From Pseudomonas sp. B21-040 (GTDB lineage: Bacteria > Pseudomonadota > Gammaproteobacteria > Pseudomonadales > Pseudomonadaceae): a stretch of 64,000 nt of DNA. Positions 47,051 to 57,206 of the stretch are shown one piece after another. Below the pieces are notes generated by a model. That model was not told the origin of the DNA and made no database searches. It saw only the letters and a list, made by a program, of their open reading frames with translations. How positions within the stretch are numbered: the first letter of the stretch is position 1; each line of letters starts with the position of its first letter. A program made the translations under genes and the position numbers. Where the stretch lies: assembly GCF_024748695.1 (NCBI RefSeq), contig NZ_CP087176.1:3465501-3529500 (forward strand), written 5' to 3'.

Positions 47051-47083
47051 AATAAAAAGCCCACGCGATGTGGGCTTTTTATT
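47051..47083. terminator. Bidirectional terminator
   Basis: AATAAAAAGCCCAC (47051-47064) and its exact reverse complement (47070-47083) enclose a 5-base loop. It has both an A run and a T run and separates the convergent DUF1652 and helicase genes. Confidence 0.93.
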
Positions 47084-47097
47084 GGGTGAGATTCAGG

Positions 47098-49572
47098 TCA
47101 CGCTGACTTCTGACCAACACGATGATCGGCAAAAAACGCTTTGCCGCTGCCGATTCGGTCGGACGCCTTGGGCATGTTCACCGCGGATGAGTCCTGCCCC
47201 TCCACATACCAGTAGCAATGACTCACTGCCCGGGTGATGCCAACGTACGCCAGCCGCAGGATTTCGTCCTTTTGCGCGCTGTCGTACGGCTCGCTGTCGC
47301 CTGCCTTGCCAAGGCCCGCCATCTGGTAAACCTGGTTCTTGTACGGTGACTGGGTCAAATGCTGACAATCGCCCAGCAAAAATACTGCGTCAGCCTGCAA
47401 GCCTTTGGCGCTGTGATAGGTGAGCTGTTTGAGTCGGCGCTCGCCATAAGGCAAGCTAGAATCAACATTAATAACCGACTGAATATGTTGTTCTATCAAT
47501 AACTTATCGCTACTTTTTCGATACAACATCAAGATTGAATCACCCTGCCGGTAGTGTTCCATCAGGCGCTGTGCCATGCCCTGATCGTCTCGATCCAGAA
47601 CGTTTACCGGCAACAACGCTTTGGGCTCGCCACAAGCCTTGGCTTTCTTGCCTGCGATAGCCGGCGCCGCACGGACGATATGCTCGGCAGCGTCGATGAT
47701 GTATTGATGGCTGCGATAGTTGTCGCCGAGCATGACTTTGGTAGTGCCGGGTGACTGGAATTCTTTGTTGAACTCCATGAAGTACGTCGGCGAACTGCCG
47801 CGCCAGCCGTAAATGGACTGCCAGTCATCGCCGACGCACAGCAAGGATGAACGCTGCGCCCCCCGGCCAATGTGCATCGCCGGACCGCGACTGCGAATTT
47901 CCGCCAGGCTTGCGCGAATCCAGGAGACGATTTGTGGCGATACGTCCTGAAATTCGTCAATCATCAGGTGTGACAGTGGCCGCAGCAGCTCGTCACTGAG
48001 CAGTTTCAGGTTTTCTGGAGAGTGCTCACTGAACAGCGCGAACATTCGGTTGTAGGTCATCACCGGGGGCTTTTGATCGAGCAGGTGATCTTCCAGCGCC
48101 CGCCAGAATAGACTCAACGCCTCGAAGAAGAACCGGTCGGGGTCATCCTTGGCGAAACTCATCTGACCAACTGCGCCCGGAACATCCAGGCCGAGGTTTT
48201 CTATGAACCCGGCCGCCGCGACAAAACAATCCAGCAAGGGGGCTGACGCCAGCTCTCCTTTTACCTTGTAATCAAAGCCCGGCCCCGCACTGGCATCGCC
48301 TGCCAACGAGGTCAAAATGCGCTTTGATGACTCGTAACTATCAAGCCATATCAAAGGCTTACGACAGAAAGCTTGAAACAGGGTGCGCTTAACCGCCCAT
48401 TCTGCACGGACCGTTAGCTTGGCATTCGGACGGCAGACCTGCGGGTTTTCCCGGGGATCGAACCCCAGCACGACCCACGCATCCAGACTCGGGATGTAAC
48501 CGTGGCAATGGAACGTCGAGGCATTGATATCGAAAGTCTGGCGTTTCGGCTCAATGCCCTTGATGGGCCAGGCGCCAGCGCGAAACCACAGGTCTTCAAT
48601 GGCATCACATAACTCTTCATCGCGCTTGGCGGCCAATTCGGTCACGGCCACGCGTTTTTGTACATCCGGGTGGTCGCGCTCCAGCTCCTTGAGTTGCAAG
48701 GCGTGACGGGACAACGGCTTGATTAACTCGCGAAAGCGTTCGTCAAGGGTATGCAACTGGTGATAACAGGCGTTGAGCCGCTGTCGCTGGGCATCATTGA
48801 TACGCAAGTCGAACGGATTACTGTCGACCTCCTCGTCGCCGTTTTGCGCGCGATCACTGAGGTTTTCGAACGCTTGCAAACGCTCGAATCCCGGCAGACT
48901 GCGTACCATCGGCAGGATACGAGAGTGGAAAGTGCGCACCAGATTGCGCGCCTCTTTGAGGCTCAGCGCACGGTCCCACAACGCAAACAGTTCGATCAGC
49001 TTGTTAATGAAGTCTTTACGTGACTCGCGAGTGAACGTCACTACGGTCATCGAATCCAGCTCGAAACCCAGGTAGTGAGTCAGCAGCAGGATGCGCAGCA
49101 CCAGCGTGGTCGATTTGCCTGCGCCCGCCCCGGCAATCACTGACGTTGACGGCGTATCGCTGAAAATCATCTTCCACTGGGCAGCGCTCGGCTGGGCATG
49201 CGATGGCATCAGACTGGCCACATCAGCCTTCATGCGCTTCTTCAGTTCAGCGCTCAATGGCAGTCGCCAATCGTCAAACAGATTGTCATCGACGTTGGGT
49301 GGCCGATGTTCGGTTGAACGCGAGTCGCGGATCAGCAACACCTGCCGGCCTTCTTCCAACCCTTCGGTCCGGCCTTCTTTGTAGCCGTAGTCGAACCCCG
49401 CGCTGTGACCGCTGCGAAAACCGTCGGCCTGCCCATGCAACCAGGAGGCGCGGTGTTGGGCGCGCAGGCGGGTCAAGCCATGACCGAAGAATCGGGCGGC
49501 CAGGCGTTTGAGCAGCGGCATCTCGGCCAAGGGACGAAGTTCGGGAGGAAGATCGGAGGTGTGTTGCGGCAC
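47098..49572 (-). CDS. UvrD/Rep-like superfamily 1A helicase with glycine-periodic N-terminal extension
   Basis: This is an 824-residue DNA helicase. Motif I is VIAGAGAGKSTTLVLR (near residue 145), motif II MIDEFQDVSPQ, motif III LCVGDDWQSIYGWRG, and the UvrD C-terminal motifs QLTYHSAKGLQAD and RLAYVGITRAVSHCY follow. The first 130 residues are not part of the usual fold and include eight glycines spaced exactly four residues apart (47 to 75). A long insertion (about 300-460) lies between the 1A motifs. The start is GTG at 49572 with GGAG nine bases upstream. No nuclease partner is adjacent. Confidence 0.85.
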   Translation of the reverse strand: MPQHTSDLPPELRPLAEMPLLKRLAARFFGHGLTRLRAQHRASWLHGQADGFRSGHSAGFDYGYKEGRTEGLEEGRQVLLIRDSRSTEHRPPNVDDNLFDDWRLPLSAELKKRMKADVASLMPSHAQPSAAQWKMIFSDTPSTSVIAGAGAGKSTTLVLRILLLTHYLGFELDSMTVVTFTRESRKDFINKLIELFALWDRALSLKEARNLVRTFHSRILPMVRSLPGFERLQAFENLSDRAQNGDEEVDSNPFDLRINDAQRQRLNACYHQLHTLDERFRELIKPLSRHALQLKELERDHPDVQKRVAVTELAAKRDEELCDAIEDLWFRAGAWPIKGIEPKRQTFDINASTFHCHGYIPSLDAWVVLGFDPRENPQVCRPNAKLTVRAEWAVKRTLFQAFCRKPLIWLDSYESSKRILTSLAGDASAGPGFDYKVKGELASAPLLDCFVAAAGFIENLGLDVPGAVGQMSFAKDDPDRFFFEALSLFWRALEDHLLDQKPPVMTYNRMFALFSEHSPENLKLLSDELLRPLSHLMIDEFQDVSPQIVSWIRASLAEIRSRGPAMHIGRGAQRSSLLCVGDDWQSIYGWRGSSPTYFMEFNKEFQSPGTTKVMLGDNYRSHQYIIDAAEHIVRAAPAIAGKKAKACGEPKALLPVNVLDRDDQGMAQRLMEHYRQGDSILMLYRKSSDKLLIEQHIQSVINVDSSLPYGERRLKQLTYHSAKGLQADAVFLLGDCQHLTQSPYKNQVYQMAGLGKAGDSEPYDSAQKDEILRLAYVGITRAVSHCYWYVEGQDSSAVNMPKASDRIGSGKAFFADHRVGQKSA

Positions 49573-49807
49573 GCGGGCTGACTCCAGGGTGTGAGGCTGT
49601 TGAGGGCTATGGTGTCTGCATTTGCTGTTCAGTTCTAGTGAAATGCTTACAGGTCATTGGCTTATGCGATGAAGTGAAGGCTGGATGAGAACGTTTGGAG
49701 GTTATTTTGCATCAACTAATTCGATGGTAATGAGGCATTTTTTACGCTTTTTATCGATGAGTGCCTGATAGATGATGCTCGCCATTAACCCCTTTCAGGA
49801 AACGATC

Positions 49808-50503
49808 ATGCTCGAACTCAGATCCTTTAGCTCTTTGGGTGGCGCCCATCACGGCTGGTTGGATGCCCATCATCACTTTTCGTTCGCTGAGTACTATGAC
49901 CCCAAGCGCATGAACTGGGGCAACCTGCGGGTGTGGAACGATGACGTGATCGCCCCTGGCACCGGGTTTCCACAACACCCGCATCGGGACATGGAAATCA
50001 TTACCTATGTTCGTGAAGGCGCGATTACTCACCAGGACAACCTTGGCAACAAGGGCCGCACCGAAGCAGGTGATGTTCAGGTGATGAGCGCCGGCACCGG
50101 GATCGCACACAGCGAATACAACCTGGAGGCGACACCGACCAAGATTTTCCAGATCTGGATTATCCCGAACGAGTCCGGTCTTGCACCGTCCTGGGGCGCC
50201 AAGCCGTTCCCGAAAGGTGAGCGTGAAGGCTTCGTGACTCTGGCCAGCGGCAAATCCGGTGACGATCAAAGTTTGCGAATCCGTGCCGATGCGCGGCTGG
50301 TGGCGGCCAACCTGAAGGCCGGTGAATCGGCTGAATATCGCCTGGACAGCGGTCGTCGCGCTTACCTGGTGCCAGCCACCGGTGTCATTGAAGTCAACGG
50401 CTTGCGTGCACAAGCTCGAGACGGTGTTGCCGTGGCCGATGAGCAGGTGTTGCGAGTGACAGCGATCGAGGACAGTGAAATCGTCCTGGTCGACCTGGCT
50501 TGA
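49808..50503 (+). CDS. Pirin family protein
   Basis: This is a 231-residue bicupin with the metal site HHHFSFAEYYDP and TGFPQHPHRDMEIITYV, and VMSAGTGIAHSEYN, the standard pirin signature. Bacterial pirins include quercetin dioxygenases and protein-interacting regulators; the role here is unknown. The ATG at 49808 has AGGAA seven bases upstream, chosen over the ATG at 49772. It is followed by a strong terminator. Confidence 0.92.
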   Translation: MLELRSFSSLGGAHHGWLDAHHHFSFAEYYDPKRMNWGNLRVWNDDVIAPGTGFPQHPHRDMEIITYVREGAITHQDNLGNKGRTEAGDVQVMSAGTGIAHSEYNLEATPTKIFQIWIIPNESGLAPSWGAKPFPKGEREGFVTLASGKSGDDQSLRIRADARLVAANLKAGESAEYRLDSGRRAYLVPATGVIEVNGLRAQARDGVAVADEQVLRVTAIEDSEIVLVDLA

Positions 50504-50524
50504 TCGAGTAAAAAACGCCGGATA

Positions 50525-50556
50525 AAAAAGGGGCGACCCTATGGTCGCCCCTTTTT
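50525..50556 (+). terminator. Rho-independent terminator after pirin gene
   Basis: AAAAAGGGGCGACC pairs with GGTCGCCCCTTTTT over a CTAT loop, with T run on the plus strand and A run for the minus strand. Confidence 0.95.
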
Positions 50557-50581
50557 TTGGATTTTTGGTGACTGTACCGAC

Positions 50582-50678
50582 GCCATCGCAGGCAAGCCCG
50601 ACTCCCACAGTGTCGGGGGTCAAACACAAAATCTGTGTTCACCACTGAACCTGTAGGAGCCGGGCTTGCCCTCGATAG
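50582..50678. repeat. REP pair, GCAGGCAAGCCCG type
   Basis: GCCATCGCAGGCAAGCCCGA begins at 50582 and its inverted partner, TGTAGGAGCCGGGCTTGCCC, at 50652. The second arm ends 10 bases before the pgm stop codon. Confidence 0.85.
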
Positions 50679-50687
50679 GGTCTTCAA

Positions 50688-52334
50688 TCACTTCGCAGCG
50701 ATTGCGCCATCCACCAGTGTTTGTGCTTCTGCCACCAATTGCTTGAGGTGGTCATCACTCACAAAGCTTTCGGCGTAGATCTTGTAGATGTCTTCCGTGC
50801 CCGATGGGCGCGCCGCGAACCAGCCGTTTTCAGTCATGACCTTCAGGCCGCCGATGGCCTGATCATTACCCGGCGCATGGCTGAGGATGCTTTGGATGGC
50901 TTCGCCCGCCAGCTCGGTCGAGGTGACCTGATCCGGCGACAGCTTGCTCAGCAAGGCTTTCTGCTCAGGGTTGGCCTTGGCATCCACGCGTACCGAGAAC
51001 GGCTCGCCGAGTTCGTCGGTCAATGCACGATAGGCCTGACTCGGGTCGCGGCCGGTGCGAGCAGTCATTTCTGCTGCCAGCAGTGCCGGGATCAAGCCAT
51101 CCTTGTCGGTGCACCAGACACCGCCATCCTTGCGCAGGAACGAGGCGCCAGCACTTTCTTCGCCGCCGAAACCCAGCGAACCGTCGAACAGACCGTCAGC
51201 AAACCATTTGAAGCCGACGGGCACTTCGTACAATCGACGCCCCAGGCGCTTGGCAACGCGATCAATCAAGCCGCTGCTGACCACGGTCTTGCCCACGGCT
51301 GCATCGGCGCGCCACTGCGGGCGGTTCTGAAACAGGTAGTCGATCGATACCGCCAGGTAATTGTTCGGTGCAAGCAAACCACCGGACGGCGTAACGATGC
51401 CATGACGGTCATGATCCGGGTCGCAGGCAAACGCGACATCAAAGCGCTCTTTGAGGCCGATCAGGCCTTGCATCGCGTGGCTGGACGATGGGTCCATGCG
51501 GATCTGGCCGTCCCAGTCGACGGTCATGAACCGGAACGTCGGATCAACCTGTTTGTTGACCACGTCGAGGTCCAGACGGTAGTGCTCGGCAATAGCCGAC
51601 CAGTAGCGCACCCCTGCTCCGCCCAACGGATCAACGCCCAGACGCAGCTTGGCATCACGGATGGCGTCGAAGTCGATCACGTTGATCAGATCGGCAACGT
51701 AGGTATTGAGGTAATCGTGACGGTGAGTCGTGCTGGCTTTCAGGGCCTGCTCATAGCTGATGCGCTTGACGCCAGCGAGCTTGGCGGCCAGCAGTTCGTT
51801 GGCCTTGGCCTCGATCCACTTGGTGATATGGGTATCGGCCGGACCACCGTTGGTGGGGTTGTACTTGTAGCCACCGCTTTGCGGCGGGTTGTGGGACGGC
51901 GTGATGACGATACCGTCCGCCAGCCCCGACGTGCGACCACGGTTGTAGCAGAGAATGGCATGGGAAATGGCCGGGGTCGGCGTGTATTCATCGCCTTCGG
52001 CGATCATCACGGTGACGCCGTTCGCCGCCAACACTTCCAGGGCGCTGGCACCCGCCGGCGTGGACAGTGCGTGGGTGTCGATCCCGACGAACAACGGGCC
52101 GTCGATGCCTTGGGCTTCGCGATACAGGCAGATCGCCTGGCTGATAGCCAGAACGTGCCACTCGTTGAAACTCAGGTCGAACGAGCTGCCTCGGTGCCCG
52201 GACGTGCCAAATGCTACACGCTGGGTTGAGATGGCGGCGTCAGGCTGGCCGGTGTAATAGGCCGTTACCAGTCGCGGGATATCGACCAACAATTCTGCCG
52301 GTGCCGGTTTGCCCGCAAAAGGACTGAGTGTCAT
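50688..52334 (-). CDS. pgm: Phosphoglucomutase (alpha-D-glucose phosphate-specific)
   Basis: This 548-residue enzyme interconverts glucose 1-phosphate and glucose 6-phosphate. The active phosphoserine is in [17 protein letters not shown], the metal loop is [14 protein letters not shown], the sugar loop [12 protein letters not shown] and the phosphate-binding loop [15 protein letters not shown]. The ATG at 52334 follows AGAGG. It is a single gene between the REP pair and the MocR regulator. Confidence 0.96.
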   Translation of the reverse strand: MTLSPFAGKPAPAELLVDIPRLVTAYYTGQPDAAISTQRVAFGTSGHRGSSFDLSFNEWHVLAISQAICLYREAQGIDGPLFVGIDTHALSTPAGASALEVLAANGVTVMIAEGDEYTPTPAISHAILCYNRGRTSGLADGIVITPSHNPPQSGGYKYNPTNGGPADTHITKWIEAKANELLAAKLAGVKRISYEQALKASTTHRHDYLNTYVADLINVIDFDAIRDAKLRLGVDPLGGAGVRYWSAIAEHYRLDLDVVNKQVDPTFRFMTVDWDGQIRMDPSSSHAMQGLIGLKERFDVAFACDPDHDRHGIVTPSGGLLAPNNYLAVSIDYLFQNRPQWRADAAVGKTVVSSGLIDRVAKRLGRRLYEVPVGFKWFADGLFDGSLGFGGEESAGASFLRKDGGVWCTDKDGLIPALLAAEMTARTGRDPSQAYRALTDELGEPFSVRVDAKANPEQKALLSKLSPDQVTSTELAGEAIQSILSHAPGNDQAIGGLKVMTENGWFAARPSGTEDIYKIYAESFVSDDHLKQLVAEAQTLVDGAIAAK

Positions 52335-52445
52335 GCAAAACCTCTGAAATAGAGTGGTTCAGGAATTGGATCGCAGTTTACTGGCAGTTTGACCGCAACG
52401 CGATGTTATCGATCCAGGAAGATCGAGGATGTTTTATAACCTCGT

Positions 52446-53846
52446 TCAATCGACCGCCTCCAGACGCAAGGCATCCCCCAGCAAGCCCAGTGCAACGCCA
52501 AGATCATGCTCACCGCCAAAGGTATGGCTCAATCGTAAATGTTGCGCATGCAGCCCGCGCAAACTGAACAATTCCCCCGGCGCCACCACCACTTGTTGCT
52601 TGAGCAGGCGGTGGAACACGCCGCGCACATCGACCCGACGCAACGAACGAACCCAGACCGTCGCTCCGCCCTTGGGGTCGACATAGTGCAACGCATCCGC
52701 CAGGCGCTCCTCAAGCAACTGGGTCATTTGCACTTTGCGCTCCTTGAGCAGTCGTCGCAGCACCAACAAGTGCTGGTCGATCCGCCCATTGTTGTACAGG
52801 CGCGCGATGGCTTTCTGGCGGATCGGCGACAAGCGGAACGAGCGCAGCAGAAAGTGCCGCTGCAGTTCACTGCGCAGTTGCCGCGAAAGCAGATAACCAT
52901 AAGGCGCTTCTGGCCCGATGACTTTCTCGAACGTGGAAAATACGATCAATCTGTCCGGGTCCAGTAAATCGCGAAACCGTGGACGGCCGGGTTCATATTC
53001 AAGTTCGCCGTAACAGTCATTCTCCAACACCCAACTACCGTGCCGCTCCAGCAACTGTGCGGTTTTCTGTCTGTTGCTGTCGCAGGCCACACTGCCACGC
53101 GGCATGTTCAGGCCGGACGACAGCATCACAAGTCTCACCGGCTCGGACTCCAGCAACAACTGCAGATGGTCGTGATCAAGCCCACCATCGGCTTGCAATG
53201 CCACCTCGACAACGTTTACATCGCAGGCGTCAAACAAGCGCAAGATCGACCAGTCGCAGGGCGACTCCACCACGACCGTTGCATCCTTGAGACAAAGCAC
53301 CGCGATCAATATTTCCAGTACGCCCCGCAGATCGGCGCCGATGTAGACATCGTCGGCGTGCCAACAACGTGCTGGCGAGGAGGTATAGCGTGCCGCCAGG
53401 GCCGCGCGCAGTTCCCGTTCGCCGCAAGGTTGAACACTCGATTGCGGCTGGCGCGGATACTGGCGCAACAGCTCTCGCTCCAGCAGCAACAGTGGGCTGT
53501 CCAACGGCTGCAACAGCGCAGGTTCATCGGTACTCAACACCAGCATTCCCGGGCGCCTGGCATTGACATAAACCGTCTCCAGCAGGTCATTGCCGCTGCA
53601 CGGCGGCCGGATGAAGGACACGGGCAATGCGTAGTAACCGGATTTGGCGACCGAATAGACTCGCCCCTCCTTTTCCAGCAGCGAGTAAGCGTACTGAATG
53701 GTGGAAATCGATACGCTCAGGCGTTCCGCCAACTGTCGTAACGAAGGAAGCCGCACGCGCGTATCGCTGGCCGGCTCGCTGATGAGGTGGGTCAGGTAGC
53801 GGTACACCGCCTGATAAGCGAAATCGGTTTCTCGGGGTCCTTTCAT
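52446..53846 (-). CDS. MocR-type regulator (GntR HTH fused to aminotransferase domain)
   Basis: The N-terminal winged helix (RLPSLRQLAERLSVSISTIQYAYSLLEKEGRVYSV, split here) is joined to a fold-type I aminotransferase-like domain of about 340 residues. The PLP lysine seems to be retained in FSTFEKVIGPEAPYGYL, though the usual FSK sequence is FEK. MocR proteins use PLP to sense an amine or amino acid and control a neighbouring gene. The neighbour upstream in the same direction is the unknown 486-residue protein. The ATG at 53846 was chosen because it starts the HTH domain; no clear ribosome site precedes it. 466 residues. Confidence 0.85.
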   Translation of the reverse strand: MKGPRETDFAYQAVYRYLTHLISEPASDTRVRLPSLRQLAERLSVSISTIQYAYSLLEKEGRVYSVAKSGYYALPVSFIRPPCSGNDLLETVYVNARRPGMLVLSTDEPALLQPLDSPLLLLERELLRQYPRQPQSSVQPCGERELRAALAARYTSSPARCWHADDVYIGADLRGVLEILIAVLCLKDATVVVESPCDWSILRLFDACDVNVVEVALQADGGLDHDHLQLLLESEPVRLVMLSSGLNMPRGSVACDSNRQKTAQLLERHGSWVLENDCYGELEYEPGRPRFRDLLDPDRLIVFSTFEKVIGPEAPYGYLLSRQLRSELQRHFLLRSFRLSPIRQKAIARLYNNGRIDQHLLVLRRLLKERKVQMTQLLEERLADALHYVDPKGGATVWVRSLRRVDVRGVFHRLLKQQVVVAPGELFSLRGLHAQHLRLSHTFGGEHDLGVALGLLGDALRLEAVD

Positions 53847-53913
53847 GAGCAATGACCGAACACGCTGAACACGGCCCAAAGCCGCTGAGCGGACGTTACC
53901 AAGCCGGGCACCT

Positions 53914-55374
53914 TCAACGTCCCGCTGACCGTTCGCTCGTCACAACGTCAATCTCCCTTGTATCTGCGCTCTGCCCCACGTCCGCAGGTTCGCCGCTGAC
54001 CACCGGCCCCATGCAATAAAGCGTACCAATCAGGCTGACGGGTAACCCGCTGACGTCGACCATCCATTGCAAAACCTGCTCGGGTGCAGGCATGCCCTGC
54101 ATGGCCCGATGCAGGTCCGGCAACGCCACGAGCATGCCGGGATGACACTGGCGCAGAAAGTATTCAAGCGATGCGCCATGCTCGACAAAAGGAGCGAACA
54201 GCAAACACACCAACTGAGCTTCATTCAGACCCAAGGTCCTTTGAGCCTCTATCGCCGCCAATTCCCGCTGATCGGACAGGATTGCCGGGGCACAAAACGC
54301 CTGTAATGCCTGTTCACACGCATGCTCAGGAAGGTGCTTGCGGCGCATCATCACCAATACCCGCTGCACATAGTCGGCGACACCGGCCTCATACGCGCGA
54401 CCCTGCACGAAGCAGGCTTGCAGCCCCCGCAGGTGTGCGGCAATCGAAAGGCTGACGAATTCGTAATCGCCCAATTGAGTCGTCAGCCCGTCAGGTTGAA
54501 ACTTCAGGAACTCGGTGAGCAGCGGCCAGCGCTCTTCCAGGTTGCTGACCAACATGTCGTGAATATCGATGTAGGTCGCACGGCGACACGCCTCAAAACC
54601 TTCTGCGGGGCGCCACGCGGCTTGTTCGTGATCTGGATAAAACTCGCGATAGCAATCGCTGCCCAGTTCATCGAGTCGAGCAAAGAGCTGCTCATAGCTG
54701 GTTTCCGGTTGATCCGGGGCCTTGAAACCGGCCTTCGCCGCAGCACGGTTCAACCCCTCCAGTAACTGCTTTTGCTGACGAGGCGAATCGCTGCTGACTA
54801 AGGCATCGACACCGCGATCCCAGCGGGCTATCTGCCCGTAGAACTCGCCGGTTGCCAGGTAGGCGTCATCCCAAAGGTCGAGGGGGCCGTTCCAGGTTCG
54901 ACGGTGACCAACCATCAAAAGATTGAGGCGATTTGACTCCCGTCCGGCTTCGGAGATTGCCACCGCATGATTGAACGGCAGGACCTCGCGGTTATCGACC
55001 ATCAACACTTCAACGCGAGGATCATCGTAAAGAAACAATGCGCTGCAACTGCGATGGATGTTTTCAAGGGCCGCCGACACCACCCCGTTCGATCGCAAGG
55101 TCGCCACCCGCAGCTGGAATGTCGCCGGCGCCCGGCCGGCAATACTCAATTGTGCGGCGCGCAGCAGAGCAAGGGTGTAGCAATTGTCTCGGGTGCCGGA
55201 CTGGATCGTCAGCACCTTGTATTCGCCGATACGTTCCATGCCACCGGCTGCGACCACGATGCGCTGAATCATCAGTTGCAAAGCCGTACGTTCAGCCCGT
55301 GAGAAAAAACTCAGCAATCGTTGCAGTACTTGCTGATAAACATAGTTCATTGCCTGATCATGGGTATTGGTCAT
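53914..55374 (-). CDS. Unrecognised 486-residue protein next to the MocR regulator
   Basis: I recognise no family. The protein has no signal peptide or convincing membrane segment and is probably cytoplasmic. It is mixed alpha/beta and well composed; stretches that may matter are YKVLTIQSGTRDNCYTLALLR, LFLYDDPRVEVLMVDNREVL, LNLLMVGHRRTWNGPLDLWD and GYPLDI-like YIDIHDMLVSNLEERWPLL. Its C-terminal 170 residues are largely helical with paired aromatics and cysteines (EHACEQALQAFCAP). The ATG at 55374 has AGGTAA upstream. It is probably cotranscribed with the regulator 67 bases downstream. A long, gene-free leader of 540 bases precedes it. Confidence 0.8.
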   Translation of the reverse strand: MTNTHDQAMNYVYQQVLQRLLSFFSRAERTALQLMIQRIVVAAGGMERIGEYKVLTIQSGTRDNCYTLALLRAAQLSIAGRAPATFQLRVATLRSNGVVSAALENIHRSCSALFLYDDPRVEVLMVDNREVLPFNHAVAISEAGRESNRLNLLMVGHRRTWNGPLDLWDDAYLATGEFYGQIARWDRGVDALVSSDSPRQQKQLLEGLNRAAAKAGFKAPDQPETSYEQLFARLDELGSDCYREFYPDHEQAAWRPAEGFEACRRATYIDIHDMLVSNLEERWPLLTEFLKFQPDGLTTQLGDYEFVSLSIAAHLRGLQACFVQGRAYEAGVADYVQRVLVMMRRKHLPEHACEQALQAFCAPAILSDQRELAAIEAQRTLGLNEAQLVCLLFAPFVEHGASLEYFLRQCHPGMLVALPDLHRAMQGMPAPEQVLQWMVDVSGLPVSLIGTLYCMGPVVSGEPADVGQSADTREIDVVTSERSAGR

Positions 55375-55878
55375 CTTCGTTTACCTGTTACTCATAGAGT
55401 CGATGTCACACAAACAACGTCATGCATGATCCAATCGGTCACCTGTCATGATTAGAGTGCTGGAGTTGATATGAAATATTAACACTTGGTTTTTAGTCAT
55501 TATTTGAAATGATTAGGCGCAACCAATGATGCGCCGTGCCGCCGAGAGCCTTCAGCCCATGCAGGGCGGGCCTCTGGCGAGGGCACGAGACATCCTAGGA
55601 AATATCCGACAACTTCCCACAGACAGGTAGTACGACAAATAAAGAAAGAAGTTACCCTGCGCACTTCCTCAACTTTTCGAAAACACACTAATTGTTGAGC
55701 GTGTATTACGGAGCCCCGATAAACAGCCATAGCTCATTCCTTGAGATGAAAGTAATCATTCAATTATCAAGGCTTATATGATGATTAGAAGATACAGATT
55801 GAGGGCAAAAACCAGTTCAGTTGCTGAACGGCCCCGTCATGGATTGACAGGACGCCTCGTGCTTTCGACAAGGGAATG
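55375..55878. other. Gene-poor interval
   Basis: Six frames give only short readings, and none has good coding character or a ribosome site. The interval is relatively AT-rich near 55460-55520 and 55735-55800, which may be promoter DNA for the unknown gene at 55374. I see no RNA gene or repeat. Confidence 0.5.
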
Positions 55879-55906
55879 AAAAAGTCCGTGCAAGCACGGA
55901 CTTTTT
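55879..55906. terminator. Bidirectional terminator below mexS
   Basis: AAAAAGTCCGTG pairs with CACGGACTTTTT over a CAAG loop, 10 bases after the mexS stop on the minus strand. Confidence 0.9.
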
Positions 55907-55915
55907 AGCGGGGAG

Positions 55916-56938
55916 TTACACAGGCTCGACCTGGAGGGCCACCCGCTCGCGGCACGGGCATTCGTCCATGTAGCGATGTGCTTCGACAAACTCGGAAAAC
56001 GGAAAGACCCGAGTCTTGAGCGGCAGCAGCACGCGGTCCGCGGTCAACTGGTTGATGTCACGCAAGGCACGTTGCAGCGCGACCTGGTCCTGGATGATGC
56101 CCAGTTCCGGCTTGCCGGTGAAATTGCCGATACAGTGCACAAAGAACTGAATGTTCTTCTGGAACGCTGCACAGGCCGGGAACGGCGTCTGGTTGCCCCC
56201 CTGCAGGCCATACAACACCAGGCTTCCACGCGGTGCGAGCACATCACCGAGCAGCGACATCTGCGGACCGCCCAAACCATCGAACACCACATCCACACCG
56301 CGGTTGTCCGTGATTTTGTTGATCCGCATGAGCAGATCTTCTTCTTCGGTGACGATCACTTTCTCGGCACCGAGCGACAACAGGTACTCACGTTCATCCG
56401 CCGTTTTGGTGGCAGCAATCACGCGTACACCCAAGGCCTTGCCAAGCTGGACGAACGAAGGTCCGGCACAATGGCTGGCGTCGGTCACCAGGACGAATTG
56501 CCCGGGCTTGACGCGTGACAGATCGACGTAAGCAAAGTAAGCAATCAGCAACGGCGTGTAATGCACGGCCGCTTCGATCGGGTTCAGCACATCGGGATAG
56601 CGGGTCAGCGCCGAGCGAGGCAGAACAATTTGCTCGCCGTACACCGGATAATCGTTCGGGCTTTGCGACGGGAAGCTGGCGACCTTGTCACCCACTGCCA
56701 GGTCATCCACGCCCTCGCCGAGCGCCGTAACGACGCCGGACATTTCCTGGCCCAGGCCCGAAGGCAGACGAGCGTGGGACGAGGCCAGATTCTGGCGCCA
56801 AAGCGTGTCATACCAGCTGATGCCAATCGCCTCGACGCGCACCTGCACTTCGCCCGGAGCAGGAAGCACTGCCGCATGCTCTTCGCATTTGAGCACCTCG
56901 GCTGGACCAAACTTGTGAAAACGGATCGTGCGGGACAT
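55916..56938 (-). CDS. mexS: MexS-like zinc-independent quinone/alcohol oxidoreductase
   Basis: This is a 340-residue medium-chain dehydrogenase with RFHKFGPAEVLKCEE at the start, GLGQEMSGVVTALGEGVDDL and the NADPH-binding VTDASHCAGPSFVQLGKALG. It lacks the usual zinc ligands and fits the quinone reductase-like branch. In P. aeruginosa, MexS sits divergent from mexT, and its loss switches on MexEF-OprN; the same order is seen here. The ATG at 56938 has GAGG six bases upstream, chosen over 56971. 268 bases separate it from mexT. Confidence 0.9.
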   Translation of the reverse strand: MSRTIRFHKFGPAEVLKCEEHAAVLPAPGEVQVRVEAIGISWYDTLWRQNLASSHARLPSGLGQEMSGVVTALGEGVDDLAVGDKVASFPSQSPNDYPVYGEQIVLPRSALTRYPDVLNPIEAAVHYTPLLIAYFAYVDLSRVKPGQFVLVTDASHCAGPSFVQLGKALGVRVIAATKTADEREYLLSLGAEKVIVTEEEDLLMRINKITDNRGVDVVFDGLGGPQMSLLGDVLAPRGSLVLYGLQGGNQTPFPACAAFQKNIQFFVHCIGNFTGKPELGIIQDQVALQRALRDINQLTADRVLLPLKTRVFPFSEFVEAHRYMDECPCRERVALQVEPV

Positions 56939-57206
56939 CGCAAACCTCGTCAAAGTAACCTCTAATGCCATGAACTCTATCCGGGCTTTCTACCCAAGAC
57001 TATCAGTGGCTATTAATAGTCGACATGCCTGTCATTGATTCCGCAGCACCGGCGACATTGTCAAATGTCGTGAAAATCGAAGCGGCCTTTCGGGAAAAAC
57101 TGAATTACACGGTGCAGAGTAGCAGCCTTTCCCCGTAAGATTCATGCCGGCCATTGTTCTCATATGGCCGCTCTCGTCAAGCTTGATGACTCTGCCAGGA
57201 CTCCAG

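Noticed and set aside
55500..55730. 76-codon ORF in the intergenic gap
   Set aside because: No ribosome site, poor codon use, no recognisable motif; treated as chance.
57000..57040. A MexT box between mexS and mexT around AGTCGAC
   Set aside because: Only the GTCGAC core fits; the flanking ATCA and ACYAT blocks are not at the right distances on either strand.
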